A stretch of 64,000 nucleotides of DNA from Cotesia glomerata (taxonomy: Eukaryota > Arthropoda > Insecta > Hymenoptera > Braconidae): NCBI RefSeq assembly GCF_020080835.1, contig NC_058166.1, positions 3,596,001 through 3,660,000 of the forward strand, read 5' to 3'. Below are positions 48,080-60,716 of the stretch, piece by piece. Within the stretch, counting starts at the first letter, position 1. Every line of letters starts with the position of its first letter. Below the pieces are notes generated by a model. It made no database searches, was not told the origin of the DNA, and was given only the letters and a program-made list of their open reading frames with translations. The translations under genes and the position numbers were made by a program.

Positions 48080-49702
48080 GTACCAATAAAATAAAACAAA
48101 TAGATAATTAAATTAAGTGAATTATTAATAACATCCAAACATATTAAGTAACTGAATATAATTATACGATTCAACTTCTTCCGGTAATTGCAGGACCAAC
48201 AACTCACAAGATTTCACAATCATTTGTTTATCTATGCCACACAGAAAAAAAAATGTTCTTAAATCGAGTTTATAATTTTGAAGAATTCAATATTCTTGAT
48301 TTGAGTAGAAAAATTCTTGATTTAAGGAAATTTTTCCTTGATTTAAGGAAATTTTACTCGATTCAAGAATTTTTCGTCTTGATTCCAGACAATTACCCTC
48401 TTCAAAATTATATTCTTGGTTCAAGAATTTTTCTCTTGAATCGTTAATTTTTTTTTTGTCATACTTGCTTCGAAAGTTCAACTTTCGAGCGCTGGGTGGC
48501 CTTTTTTCAGCGGCCTAAGCTGCAAAGTTTACTTCCTCCTTTCTTCCGTACTGTCCTTGTACAGTCGGATGTAATTAAGAACGAAACAAATTAAATTCTA
48601 GTATACTGACCACAGATTTTTAGTAAATTTTATTCTTAGTTACTATTTAGTGGCGCTGATTATTTCTCTGTTGACAGTTCATTGCGAAGAGATCCTGATG
48701 TTAATGAAATAACAACAACGCCAAATTTAATAAAATGTAGACGTAATTATTTGCCAACTGTCTCTCGAAAGTTTAAATTACGAAGCAATAATGACAAAAA
48801 ATAATGTATGTCATTTGGCCACTAAGTGGTGATTTTGACAACGACGATTTTACGATATTCGCTTTGAAGTTTGTGACGCGAATGTACGAAAACGAGCGTA
48901 AATTTCCGTCCTCGGCTTCGTCTCGGACGTTAAAATTACGCCCGTTTTCATACATTCCCGCCAGAAACCTTAACCTCATATGGAAACATCATCGTTGTCA
49001 GAAAATCGCCACTTTGCGGCCATATGACATAAATTACTATTTCAGTGCAGGATTATAGCCAATGCTTTTTATGCTTTGTAACCTCCTGAAGTCGCGCGAG
49101 TCTGACAGTTCTTCCACGGAGCTTTGCGGGACATACTCTTCGATTTTAAGAAAAAGACGAGTAATAAAAGCGTTAAGACTCTTTTACACAATTTAAGCTT
49201 AAATATTTCTCAAATTGTCCTAATATTCATAATTATGTCCCTTTTTTACTGCTTGGACATTCAAGCTTCGAGCATGCAAATATTTCCGAAGCAAGAGTGT
49301 GCTATGTTTAGATGTTAAATGCAATGTCAATAAACGGCCTAGATATCGCATGCCACACTTACAGATGGTAGAAAGAGTGTGACGTGCAATCATCGAACAA
49401 TTCAATAAACTAATGGCTCATATATTAACGCGTAACGCAGCAAATTGTCCCGGGAAATATAGATTTTCTTCGATTCGCAACAACAAATGTTGTCATGGAT
49501 ACTTTGTATGTTATACTGTAATTTTATGAGCTTCCTGGGTCACTAAGCACTTTACTCTTGAAGAGAGCAGACGTTGAAATCCTCTGAGCAAAATTGCACA
49601 ACTCGTAAAATATTTGAGTTCGAGTATTACATTCGGTTAGGTATTACATTAGTAATAAAGACTCATTCAATAAAAAACGATTTTATCGTGTCGAAATTAA
49701 TT
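48080..49702. other. Duplicated non-coding flank with two MITE copies (unit II)
   Basis: Corresponds to 34434-36057. It holds the TTCTTGATTTAAG repeat (48244-48463) and the palindromic MITE (48801-49038). A 1-bp difference in a T run near 49183 changes small ORFs between the units, so these are not conserved genes. Confidence 0.75.
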
Positions 49703-49813
49703 ATGAGGCAAAAAATTTTTTTTTGTTGTTTGATTGTTACAAGTGTGGGAAGAAATAGAATGGACATTCACGATACGAAAGGAGATTCTACAGAACGTCT
49801 TAAAAGCGATGCG
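49703..49813 (+). CDS. Probable signal-peptide first exon belonging to the next IR (IR3)
   Basis: Copy of 36058-36168 with ATG 49703, 37 codons and the same GTAAGT donor. One residue differs (VGG to VGR at the end of the hydrophobic stretch). Its natural downstream partner, IR3 at 59.6 kb, is a pseudogene, so this exon is probably orphaned. The intervening 9.8 kb is filled by B2 and A4. Confidence 0.5.
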
Positions 49814-50035
49814 GTAAGTCTTAATATTTATATGATTCTTGTAAAAAAAATTCTATTTAACTTTCCGTTAAGATATTTTGAAATTTTTATAAAATTCGAA
49901 GATAATTAATATTAATTTTATTTTTAAGAATTAAATTTGTATAAAAATTGGAAAAATCGAAGATGCATGACTCATTCTGCTCATTTGACCGTAAAAAATA
50001 CTCTTTCTTTATAAGCATTAAAAAAATCTGGAAAA

Positions 50036-50076
50036 TGGGTGTCACTATGTCTGTATGTATGTGTGTGTGTGTGTGT
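50036..50076. repeat. Landing-pad motif and (TG)n at the 3' side of B2
   Basis: TGTCACTATGTCTGTATGTA is the inverse of the (CA)n-CAGACATAGTGACA junction seen at 12698, 20894 and 40064, followed by (GT)n from about 50059. B2 therefore also sits in a landing-pad tract. Confidence 0.8.
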
Positions 50077-50333
50077 TTTTTTTGTTTTTTATAGAGGAGG
50101 TAAAATACATTTACGTATGCCAGGACTTGGTGTTGGTGCCAGGACTAGGTGTTGGTGCCTGGGTATGTCGGACTCAGAAGTCAATATTATTTTGCAACAA
50201 TACCGACTAAACATCCTCCTCTCTCCTTTCCCCATAGATGTTACAGGGAAGACTGGATCGGGACTGCGTTAGCATTACTTCGTTCCAGTCCATGTTGTGT
50301 CTCACGACACCTACTTCTTGTTACTACTGGTTT

Positions 50334-53269
50334 CTAATCCCTTTCTGCGATTTTTTCGTTTAAAAGGCGCTGCGCGTAGGCTGCGACAGCTGACCAGTTT
50401 TCTTCTTTTGTGATCATGCAGGTTACCAAGCTCTCAGGGGAGAGCGTTGTGCCTATTGTTTCTTCGGTGCTGATTTGTCTGGGCAGTATTTGCACGTTGG
50501 TGTGCTGTGCAAACCCATCTTGAAAAGATAGGCATTGAACTGCCCATGTCCCGTCAATAGCTGGGTCAGGAAGAAGTCCGTGTCCCCGTGCTTTCGAGAA
50601 AGCCAGACGTTGATGTTTGGGATCAGGCGCGCTGTCCATCTACCCGTTTCTCCCGATGTCCATCGGTCCTGCCACTCTTGCTGCGTTTCCGCCTTTATCC
50701 TCGTTCTTGCGTCCTTCATGTTTTCGTCACTATCTTTAGCGTCATAGAGTTTAACTCTCTCGAACGCTAATAGGTCGATGGGCGTGGCTCCCACAATGAC
50801 TAATACAGCCGCTTCAGAAACTGTGCGGTAGGCGCAGGCAACCCTGAGAGCGCCTCGCCGCTGTACTGCTGCTATCTTTCGCCGGTAGGTCTTCTGCTTT
50901 AATATGTCTGCCCATATCTCAGCTCCATAAAACAGTACCGAGTGAACTGCTTCTAGAAGAACTCTTCTCTTTTTTGATCTTGGTCCCATGGTGTTGGTCA
51001 TAATTCTTACTAGGCTAGACACCGTCTTGCTGGCTTTCTAGCATGCATTATCGAGGTGTTCGCGAAAAGATAGTTTCTCGTCTATCATTACTCCCAGATA
51101 GCACAGGACCCTTGTTGACGTTAGTGTTGTTCCTCCCATGTCCACAGCAGATGGTTTTGGGAACCATTTTTGACGAGTCAGAACGACCATCTCAGTTTTG
51201 TGCTTGGCGAGTTTCAGGTGGTGTTTATCGAGCCAAGTCTCGACGGCATCAATGGTTTCCCGAACTAGTAGTTCGGCCTCCTCTACGCTGTCTACTATTA
51301 TCGTGGCCGTGACGTCGTCTGCAAAGCCCGTTAGCTCTACTTGCTTTGGTAACAGAATCTTAAGAAGCTCATCATAGTCAGCGTTCCATAAATCGGGCCC
51401 CATTATTGAGCCTTGCGGTATGCCAGCCGTTATGGCGTATACTTGTGGTCCTTCTGTAGTTTCCGCTATTAGCTTTCTTTCTTCAAGGTAGTTGTCGATT
51501 AGTGCCTAATTCTCTGGCTTTGCGTCAAATTTGTGTTCCAGAGCGTCTAGGATATCTCCCCAATTCGCGCTGTTAAATGCGTTTTTGACATCTAGCGTGA
51601 GGAGAATGCATACTTTACGGGCTTTGAGGCTACCAGTCCATGCTTCTCTCGCTGTCCCTACGACTGTCTGGATCGCGCCGACTGTTGAACGTCCTTTCCG
51701 GAAGCCATGTTGGTTTGCGGCAAAGCCTCCAGCACGATCGATGTCGTTTCGTAGTCTTCCCTGTATAAGCTTTTCGAGCAATTTCCCAGCAATGTCCAGC
51801 ATGCAAAGTGGTCTGAACGAGGAGGGTGTTACAGGGCCACCTTTGCCTTTATCTAGCAGAACCAATCTCTGCCGCTTCCAGACCGCGGGAAACGTGCCAG
51901 TTGCCAAGCATACGTTGTAGGTGTTCAGGAGTATGTCTGGGTATTCCAGGGCTACAGTCTTGATCACCGATGTTGGGATGCCATCAGGGCCGGTTGCCTT
52001 TCCTGTTTTGAGTGACTTGGCCGCGTCTTGCAGTTCCTTAGTTGTGAAGGATGTTACTTTGCTGTTTTTAGTGTAGTGTTTCTTCTCCCGCGGCGGGTGT
52101 TTGGGGAAAAGCTCCGCTACAATGCTGTCCATTAAGGCTGAAGACTTCGGCGCCTCTGGTGGAGCCTTTCCAAGTTGTTTGGTGACAATTTGGTAGGCTT
52201 TACTCCAGACATCTTTATCAAGGTCGTTACAGATCTCTTGCCACAGTTTCGCTTTGCTTGCTTTGATTGCCCGGTTTAGGTTTTTTTTGGCCTGCTTATA
52301 CTCGCTTAAATGTAGATCTTAATTGGGGGAGCGTTTCGCAGCTCTCGTTGCTAGCCGATGTAGTCTGTGGCATTTTTTACGGAGTTCTGCTATGTCTGTT
52401 GACCACCAGAACGCCGGCCTGAGGAAACTCTGATTTTTCAGCCGTGGCATAGAGGCGTCATACGCGGCAGCAATTTCCTTCATCGTATTTAGCACTGCCT
52501 TTTCTCTCTTGCTGCAGGTATCCGGAGTCGGGTTGTTCTGAGGGATAGACCAGCTTCGTGCAAGTGAAGCTTGCAATGCCTCTGGATCAAGCCTCTTGGC
52601 ATTCCACTTCCGCTTAGAAAGGTCGCGTTGTGAAACCGAAGCAGATGCCAATCCAACGTTGAATGTCACGAACTGATGATCACTGCCGCTGTATTCTTCG
52701 GATACAGTCCAGTCTTCGATCATGTTGGCAGTCCTTGGAGTCGCCAACGAGATGTCGGGGATGGATTCTTGGTACCCTGGTCTTCTAAAGGTCGTGGTGC
52801 TGCCGGTGTTCAGCACTATAAGGTCGAGTCTAGCCGCGACGTCAGCGACCTCGTTACCTCTGGTGTCGGAAAAAGCATCGCCTCACTCAGCCGATTTAGC
52901 GTTGAAGTCTCCGGCTACGATGACTTCGCCGTCGAATTTAGTGACCGCAATTTCTATATTTGCCAGTTTCTGTCGGAACACACTAATCCCTTCGTTAGGT
53001 GAGAGATAGACGCTCATGAAGTAGGTTGTGGGGGTTTGAATCCAGACAAAACCTGCTCTACTTCCGCTGTTGTTGACGGTAACGTTCTTTGTGTTCACAA
53101 TTCAAATTGCTGCCATGCCAGTTTCGTCTGCGAACCATGATTTACCTTCGATGTTTAGATATTGCTCGCAGATAAAGCAGACGTCGATTTTATCTTCAAA
53201 GACAAGCTGGCGCAGCAGGTTTTGCGCCAAGGCGCACCTATTCAGGTTACCTTGTAGTATGCGTGTCAT
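50334..53269 (-). pseudogene. B2 ORF2, endonuclease-reverse transcriptase, multiply broken
   Basis: ATG 53269-53267 overlaps the ORF1 stop. Visible parts are EN (ILQGNLNRCALAQ, VAGDFNAKSAE, GSDHQFV), the connector, RT (GKATGPDGIPTSVIKT, GFRKGRSTVGAIQT, TLDVKNAFNSANW, GPDLWN, FADD) and the C-terminal region. In-frame stops include TGA at 53102 (Trp codon in B1), the TGA after AKSAE shared with B1, and TAG near 51506. Frameshifts near 52320, 51030 and 50460 divide the rest; the last destroys the terminal CCHC knuckle. Confidence 0.87.
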
Positions 53270-54741
53270 TTCTGCCTTCTCGTGGCTTCTACAAGTGCTG
53301 TGCAAAATGCCTTGCAAGCTCCAGTGCCAGTAATATGGCATAGACCATCCTGAGCATTTTTGTCCGGAGCACAAAGGAAGCATTTTGGCTTCTCCGTGCA
53401 GTTTACGGCCTTGTGGTTCTCTCCGCCACATTTGTAGCAGCACTTGCTTCTGTCTGGTGCCGCACACTGACGTGTTTGGTGTCTTAAACCAAGACATTTA
53501 AAACAGCGTGTTACTTTTGCAACTGTTGAATGACAGTTCACCCAACCGATCATTATACGGGCCTTGTCAAGGGCCTTAATCGCACTGGCCTCGTCTACTT
53601 CGCAGAAGGCTGCCCGATTGCCTCATGGTGTGGGTTTTGTCAAATTTACCCGTTTGACCTCCAGGCTGTCAGTGAATTCACGTTTAAGTGCTTCGCGGAC
53701 TTCGCTCTCGGTAGGGATTTCATCCAAGTCGAGGATCTCGATCGTTGTTGTTGGTGTTAGCGTCTTGACTGTGCCGATGTTAGCAGTGGCTGCCTTTACT
53801 GCATCGGTGAAAGCCTTGCTGTCTTCGGTCTTTCGAGCCATTTCAAGGAGAACGCCTCCGTGTTTCGTCTTTTTAATAGACTTTATGTCTACGCCCGTCT
53901 CGACAGGGCTTACCTAGGCCTTGATTTCCTTGAGGAGATCGGCGTATGTTCGCCCTTCAGCTGGTTGGACAAGCACAGCTTTAGTTCTTGTCTTCTTCCT
54001 CCTCGGTTTCTTGGAGCCACCGTTGTTTGGCTGGTTTTGGGCTGTAGCAGATTGAGCCACTGGCTCCTGTTCTTTCTTTTTCTTGTTTTGCCGAGTTACT
54101 TTGGTCCAGGTATCATCCCGGGCTGTCTTTTTCTATGCTGACTTGTCAATTTCTGCGGAAGGACTGGGCGTGGACAGCGGCCTCTTCTTGTTGTTGCCCT
54201 CTCCTTGCTGTAATAATTTCTTAGGAGTGACCAGAGGTGGCTGTGATTTTTTGCTCAGACTCGGAGATGTTTGAGTCGTTAACGCCGACGTCGTTGGTGA
54301 TTTGTTGGCCAGCCTATATGCCGTACTAATAGATGTCACCAATTTTCTGATCTCATGATGGAGATTCTTCTTGTCTTTTATGAAGTCGGCTAACTCTTCG
54401 ATCTTGCTGCCGAGCCTTCCCATTGGTGACTGTTGGCCTGTAACGGTCGGTACAGAGTTGATTCTTCCTCGGTAGATTTGATTAGTGACAAGAGCAAAAG
54501 GTCCTCCACTTTTTGGAGGAATGTTGCTCAGCTGTCCGTTCTTTGCCATCTGGGCTGATTTCGTACTCCCTGTAACCTTGCTAGCATTGCTAGACAGCAG
54601 AGCCATGGGGTCTACTCCACTGTTCAAACGGTCGCTTGATAACGACGAGTTTAGGTCCGTTTGCACGCCTTCCCTCGCCGGCACTGAGGTATCCCCCCTC
54701 TGCACCGTAGACGATGCTTGAAATTGATCTGTCATTTTCAT
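53266..54741 (-). pseudogene. B2 ORF1, Gag-like, nonsense and frameshift
   Basis: ATG 54741-54739 (or 54735) starts a Ser/Thr/Pro-rich N-terminal half. A TAG at 54135-54133 replaces the CAG (Gln) of B1. The middle part continues in frame until a TAG near 53917 and a further break near 53620. The knuckles CFKCLGLRHQTRQC and CYKCGGENHKAVNC follow in the frame that ends with TGA at 53268-53266. Each knuckle keeps its Cys/His ligands. Confidence 0.82.
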
Positions 54742-54884
54742 ATCATCTTTTGCTAGGTTTTGGTCCACCCCAAGTATTCTATTTCCTTGGTACCCGACGT
54801 ATCTGACGTGCAGATATGCCGGGGATTCCCCTATCCGCCACCTGGGGAGGCGCCCGATGAGGGACCCAGCAAGCCCGATACGAA

Positions 54885-54887
<3 letters not shown>

Positions 54888-54925
<38 letters not shown>

Positions 54926-54928
54926 TGT

Positions 54929-54974
<46 letters not shown>
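54888..54974. repeat. (TG)n between A4 and B2
   Basis: TG repeats with three TATG interruptions. On the minus strand the order is A4 3' end, (CA)n, B2 5' end, so members of two different families are joined head to tail through one CA tract. Confidence 0.92.
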
Positions 54975-54977
<3 letters not shown>

Positions 54978-55221
54978 TTTCCCCTTAGGGGGGGGGAATC
55001 CTTTTTACGGATTATAGGCGTAGCTGTTTGGCCTGGATATGTGGCGACTCGACGCAGCGTCATACTAAAACTCGACGCTAACGCCCCTACCCACTAAACC
55101 CTAAACCCCTTTCCTCTTTCCTCTAATCCCTCATGGAAACCGCCGTTAGGCATTACTTCGTGGGGGAAGGATATAGCGACTGCTCTTCCTTCTGGTAACT
55201 AGGTATTATTTTACCTTTCTT

Positions 55222-57632
55222 CTAGTTGTTGTCATTTGCTCTTTTTCTTTCGATGGAACGCAAGTCTATAAGGACTTCTGTTGCAAACGTGTTTGCGGCG
55301 TTCCAGGCATCCTCTGATGACAGCAATGCTTCTACTATTGTCTCTGGTTGGATTTTCTTCTTCAGGATCATCACCAGCTCATCGCGCTGTAGGTAAAATC
55401 ATGGGCACTCAAAGAAAACGTGCTCCGCGTCTTCATTGATTCCTGGGCAGGACGGGCACTCCGGTGAATCATCATGCTTGAAGCGGTGAAGATACGTCCG
55501 AAAACATCCATGTCCTGACAACATCTGCGTCAGATAGTAATTGACCTCGCCATGACTCCGGTTTATCCAAACGTCGATTTTCGGTATGAGACGGTGTGTC
55601 CATCTTCCTGTTGTCGCGGCGTCCCACTGCAATTGCCATCGTGCGATGCTGTTCTGCCGTTCTTCAGCTCTGAGTTCCTCGGCACTTAGTGTGGTTGACC
55701 TCTTTCGTTGGTAAAGGTTCCGTCTTTCCTCAGCTAGAACTCTAAGCGGCAGAGTTCCGGAAATGACACACACTGCTTCTTCTGATATTGTTCGAAAGGC
55801 GCTTGCAACTCGTAGGACACTCATACGATATATTGGTCCAGCTTTTCTCCATGAATCTTGCACCTCTAGTGCGTCAGCCCAAATTAATATTCCGTAGGTG
55901 AGCACCGATGTGACTACTGATGACAATAGTAGCCTCCTGCTCTGCTTTGGGCCTCCGACGTTCGGCATCAATCTTGCGAGACTAGCTCTCACTACTGACG
56001 CTTTCGTACAGACGTGTTCCACTTGCTGCTTGAAGTTGAGTCGGGCATCAAGCATCACTCCCAGATATCGTATATGAGGTTGTGATGTGATTTCTCGGTT
56101 ACCGACATTAATCTTAATTGTTTCAACTTCTTTTCGGCTGGTAATAAGCACTGCTTCGGTCTTCTGCTTGGCCAGTTGTAGGTTCACTGTATCCATCCAC
56201 TGGTTGATCTTCTCAAAAGTGATGTCAAACAGATGTTGAATCTCGTCGAGGTGTTTGGCGACGATCACTGCGGCAACATCATCCGCATACGCTACCAGTT
56301 TGACACATCTTGGAAGCTTCAGTCTCAGGAGCCCGTCATACATGATATTCCACAGAAGTGGACCAAGAACAGAGCCCTGTGGCACACCACCGGTTATATC
56401 ATACTCTTTTGGACCATTCTTTGTATCGTATTTCAGCACTCTATCTGTAAAATAGCTAATCACTAGTCTGCGAAGATATGTTGGCACGTTCTTCTCGTCG
56501 AGAGCTTGCATGATGCAGTCCCAATTAGCGGAATTGAAAGCATTTTTGATGTCCAAGGCAGCCACCAGGCAGTACTTCTTCGTTCCACCCTTCCATCTAG
56601 TTCCTGCGATTGCCTCTTTGGCCGTATTAACAACCAGGTTGATCGCGTCCAGGGTTGATCGTCCTTTCCGGAATCCATACTGGTTGTCTGCCAAGAGTGG
56701 GTCGACTACTGCATCTATTCGCTGATGGATGATACGCTCAAATATCTTACCCGCCGTATCTAGCATGCAGAGTGGTCGGTAAGATGACGGTTCTTCTGGC
56801 GGTTTCTTTCCTTTAGGTAAAAGTACTAACCGTTGCTGTTTCCACTTACGAGGAAAAGTCCCCTCCTTGAGGCATGCGTTGTTAGCGTCTAGAAATAATG
56901 TTGGTGCTGCCTTTATGATGGTTTTCAAGGCTATATTAGGGATTCCGTCCAATCCCGGCGCTTTATTATTTCCTACCCGATTACAGGCCTCCAACAATTC
57001 TTCTTCAGTGACAGGTGGAATGTCGTCCAGTTCATCTTGCGTTGACTGATAATTGAGACTGTGTTGCTGTGGAAACAGCACAGTGACGATTTTCTGAAGG
57101 AGTTGGGGACACGTAGGTGACGGCATTTGTTGTTTCTTCAGGTGCGTCATGACCACCTTATACGGCCGACCCCACACGTCTTTGTCGACCTCGTATATGA
57201 GCTCTTTCCAGCATCTTCTTTTGCTCTCTTTTATGGCCTTATTAAGTTCACGACGAGCTTTTTTGTACTCTGCGATCAGCACTGCAGAGTAAGGTCGTTG
57301 ATAGCCACGCTGTGATATTCTTCTCTTTCGAAGAAGTCAGTAAACTCAGCAATTGAGAGGCTAGGTGGTGCGTAGCAGCTGTAAAAACGGATGCCATCTA
57401 CTGATGCTGCTACAAAGCCAGCGCTGCCATTGGTAGCTACACTTTGGAAAGGGAGCTTACCACAAGCCCAGATCACAGCTTTCGTGGTGATATCCGTCTC
57501 CCAAGGTTGTCCAGCTAAATGTTTATATGGCTCCGATAAAAGCACAACGTCGAGCTTTAATTCCCGTACTGTCTGCATAAGCAGGTCATGCGCAGCTTCG
57601 CAGTGATTGATGTTAAGCTGCAGTATCCTCAT
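55222..57632 (-). pseudogene. A4 ORF2, endonuclease deleted, late nonsense
   Basis: ATG 57632-57630 lies in the ATGA overlap. The first about 100 codons of EN are normal, then at 57331 the sequence jumps from the codons after FTDF to a point 568 bp further on in A1 (junction CTT|CGAAAG). This removes the catalytic AGDFN and SDHH parts of EN and shifts the frame. From 57282 the RT frame is open with GFRKGRSTLDAI, ALDIKNAFNSANW, GVPQGSVLGPLLWN, YADD and CPSC...H...C, to a TGA at 55401-55399 (probably from CGA). The frame then continues in register to TAG at 55224-55222. Confidence 0.88.
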
Positions 57633-58923
57633 GTTCGTTTATTTGTCAGCTTCTGGAGTGCTTCTTGGAAGACTGGACATCGGCCAGAACCAGACCGGTG
57701 AGCAGTGTCCTGAGAGCCAGGTTTTTCCGCACATAACGCACATTTCACTTTATTTTGGCATTGAGCAGCTTGATGACCTGTTTGCCCACATTTGATGCAA
57801 AGCCCAGATCGGTCGACTTCGCTTTTACATTGGGCAGTAGTGTGCCCAAAGTGCCAGCACTTATAGCATCGTAGTGGTGTCTTAATTGCTCTGACACGGC
57901 AATTTACCCAGCCAATCCTTATTTTGCCTGTCTTTCCAAGTATCTTCTGCACTATTGCTGCTGGCAATCGTACCGAAGCAGTTTGAGTACCTCTGTAGGC
58001 CGGACGAATTTTAATGACATCTTCAGGTATTTCGTAGTCATTTCCAGCTGCCTCTTGTAAGGCCTTCCGGACATCGTCTTTAGTTGTTTCGTCGTCAATG
58101 TCCCGGATTTCAAGCTGTTCCTCTGGGCCTATACAGATGACTTGCGCTTCTTCTTTAAGGATGCTCTTGATGGTCTTCAGCAAAGCTTGTCCTTTGTCTG
58201 CGGTCTTTCTGGAAAGCGTAATGAGCATATTCCCATCATTCGTCTTTTGAACCTTGTCAACGACGTCACGGGTCTGATCTGGTGGGACATCTTTTTTAAT
58301 CCGACGCAGTATCTCGGCATATTTTGCCTTCTCAACGGGTCGAATAATTAAGGCATCTGGTTTGGTGAATTTTCGCGGTTTTTTTCGCTTAGGCTCCGGC
58401 CGAGATTTGTTCACCGGTTGTTTTGGTAACCGCTCTCTCGCTTGCTCCTTCTTCTCCTTCTTGGATTGGACCTTCTGCCATTCAGTCACCTCTTTTTTTC
58501 CGGCGTTCTGCACTGCCGTGTTTTTCGGGGGGCTTGGTTTCAGGTCCTTTTTCTTCACAACTTGGCAGATCGTTGGGTCAGGAGAAGATCGATCTTTTCT
58601 CTTAGTTGACTTGCTGCTAGTTCTGATTCTGTCTTCCGCGACTGATTCACCGTCACCTTCGGCTTCAGTGTCCATTGCTTCTTCATTCACGATAGTTGCT
58701 TGAATGCTTCTCTCCGGTGTAGTGCGAGAAGTGCGTCGTACTGTTAAACACCATTCTTCATCAAGTTATCGACCTTAGATTGGATGAAGTCATTTAGCTC
58801 ACTGGTCAGCTTTTCAAGGCGTTCAAACGCTTGCGACCGCTTCATTTCAGCGCTTGCTTCAATCGCTGCTTGTTGGGCATGAAGCCTGTTTTCACTATTG
58901 TTGTTTTCCTGAATTTTACTCAT
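57629..58923 (-). pseudogene. A4 ORF1, Gag-like, broken near the N-terminus
   Basis: The ATG at 58923-58921 (second start of A3) opens about 60 codons, ending at a TAA near 58742 caused by an internal deletion relative to A3. Downstream, from 58690, the frame is open to TGA at 57631-57629 with the Lys-rich region, central domain and knuckles CYKCWHFGHTTAQC and CIKCGQTGHQAAQC. A 1-bp loss just upstream of 58923 separates the first A3-type ATG. It is near-identical to the ORF1 part visible in A1. Confidence 0.85.
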
Positions 58924-59463
58924 ACTTTTAAATTCACCAGCGCATCGTACGGAGTGGAGCGGGTTGTCATAACTAGGAACGGGTGTACCCTCGGAGATAG
59001 TACTCCTACCCCAGTTCCCTGAGGCCTAGCCGACACTTAGCCAGCCCCGGAATACACGGACGGACTAGACTCGCTCGGAGCGGTGAAGATTCCGATCTCT
59101 AACACTCACTGCGTACTTCCTGATCAAGGCCCGAAGTGGCTGGCTCCTGATCCACTGCTGCAACTTACACCTCGGCAGAGCAAGCTCACATCAGCCGTGG
59201 CCTGCAGCGTCGGAAACTACGACACGAGGTTCCGGTCACTCCCAGTGGGTCACAGCAGGGAACGATCGTCTTGTTAGGTCAGTTAGTGCGACCAACCCAT
59301 TAAAGGGGAGTTTTGTCCACGGGAGCGTATTTTGTTTGGTTATTTTGCTTGGCTCCTACCCGCTGTACCTCATCAACTAAGAGATTAAGTGTCATCCAAG
59401 GACAGCGAGCGTTCTCCCATCCGCTCGGGGAGACGCGCCCGGTAGCAGTATCTCTTCTGCCCC

Positions 59464-59465
<2 letters not shown>

Positions 59466-59525
<60 letters not shown>
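59466..59525. repeat. (TG)n at the 5' side of A4
   Basis: Pure TG repeat; on the minus strand it is the CA tract immediately upstream of the A4 5' end. Confidence 0.92.
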
Positions 59526-59527
<2 letters not shown>

Positions 59528-59622
59528 GTATGTAAACCTCTTATAACTTTTGAACGGTTGAATCGATTTCATCGCGGTTAGTGCCATTCGAAAGGGCTTC
59601 GCCAAACTTAGATTTTCTGTTA
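59526..59622. repeat. Landing-pad arm fragment beyond (TG)n
   Basis: AAGTATGTAAACCTCTTATA ... GCCATTCGAAAGGGCTT matches 21520-21610 and 40690-40780, the segment that follows the TG-rich run in the intact landing-pad repeat. It is fused directly to IR3 exon sequence. Confidence 0.75.
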
Positions 59623-60090
59623 ATTTGAATCTGAAGGAAATTATTAATCATCTCAAGAAATCGACACTGTGGAACATTAAATCACCCTTTATGATCATCG
59701 AAACCGAATCGCGTTGCAAAAATACTAGGAGAGTTCTCGAATTCATGCTTATAACACCGACGTGTATGTGTCGAAAACGCCCATCTTCAAGAAGCAATTT
59801 GTTTATTGGAGCAGAAAAAACTAGCCCTTAAAGGATAAGTTTGATGAAATGGCGTTGAAAACTTTAGAACCTGGGATAGAATCAGATTTGCGTTCAGTAA
59901 GAAAGTATGAAAGACTGGACAAGTCAGAAGAAATGAAGAATCGGATAGAGGCCAGAGAAGAGTATGACCAACTCGGCTATGATATATTGGTTGGTATTCA
60001 TTTATTATTTTGTCGGATTTCTTTCTGCATTTGGCGTTATGGTATGTGTGATTGAAATCATATTAGCTAGATGGATTAGAATTCATTTAT
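59623..60090 (+). pseudogene. IR3: ionotropic receptor pseudogene
   Basis: It starts inside the counterpart of IR exon 2 (LKEIINHLKKSTLWNIKSPF versus LKGIVNHLKKSTLWSIKSPF), continues to VLEFM, then jumps at about 59749 into the S2 lobe of exon 3 (DVYVSKTPIFKKQFVYW). It has a TAG at 59824 in place of the TGG after RKN and a frameshift before M3 near 59985. Most of the receptor, including M1 and M2, is deleted. It is clearly more diverged from IR1 and IR2 than they are from each other, so it represents an older duplicate. Confidence 0.85.
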
Positions 60091-60716
60091 AATTTAAACT
60101 CTCATACCGTGTACGTATATCTGATCAGTTTATTTATGTTTTAATCGTTAATTAGTAATTGTTAATTAGTGACTTGTGTGTTTTCAAATATTGAGTGACT
60201 TTTCGACAGTTGATATTAATTTAATTTTAATTTAAACGATATGAAATTTTTGTGTGACAAATCAGATTGAAAAATTTTTACACATATACTAATCGATATA
60301 CATGGGTCATCATCTCAAATCGGCCAATAATTGAAATCAATCCTTTTTAATTTCGATAAAATTCTGTGAAAAGTTTTATTTAAAGAAAAATCAAAGTTTT
60401 ATCAAAGGAAAAAAATTATGCTCAAAATTTATTTAACTTAAGCCTTCCTGAAACTTTTTTTGGCACAAGAAATTTTTTTTTCTGCGTAGGTGGGGCTACT
60501 CAACAGAAAGTTTTCTGACAACCTTAGAAACAATTAAAATAGCGTAAAAAAATTTTTGACTAATCCTATGACATGAATGAACTCATAAACAGAAATCTCA
60601 AATGGACAAGAAGCGAATAAAGCGGACGATTGAGCATAAAAATACTCGATCATTTATTCAAAAGTATCAATAAAATAAAACAAATAGATAATTAAATGGA
60701 GTGAATTATTAGTAAC
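60091..60716. other. 3' flank homologous to the IR1/IR2 flanks, diverged
   Basis: Corresponds to 27133-27335 plus 27904-27988, then 31855-31900, 32775-33148 and 34434-34480 of unit I, but lacks the GGGTAATAAGGCCT MITE, the palindrome and the LTR. It ends near GTGAATTATTAGTAAC. Confidence 0.8.

Larger units (their letters stand above)
50077..54887 (-). mobile_element. B2: second-family R1-like retrotransposon
   Basis: Minus-strand homologue of B1, with 3' poly(A) then (CA)n on the sense strand (left end) and its 5' end abutting (CA)n at 54888. It keeps the 530-bp ORF2 segment that B1 lost, but carries several stops and frameshifts. The first about 150 bases differ from the 5' leader of B1, so one of them has an altered or truncated 5' end. 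Confidence 0.87.
54975..59465 (-). mobile_element. A4: R1-clade-like retrotransposon with intact ends, internal deletions
   Basis: Minus strand. The 5' end (CTCGGGGCAGAAGAG after CA repeats) is identical in position to A3, and the 3' end has the AATCC/GGATT hairpin and C-run. It lacks 568 bp of ORF2 EN sequence and about 75 bp of ORF1 relative to A1 and A3. Outside these it is almost identical to A1 until the 3' third of ORF2. Confidence 0.9.
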
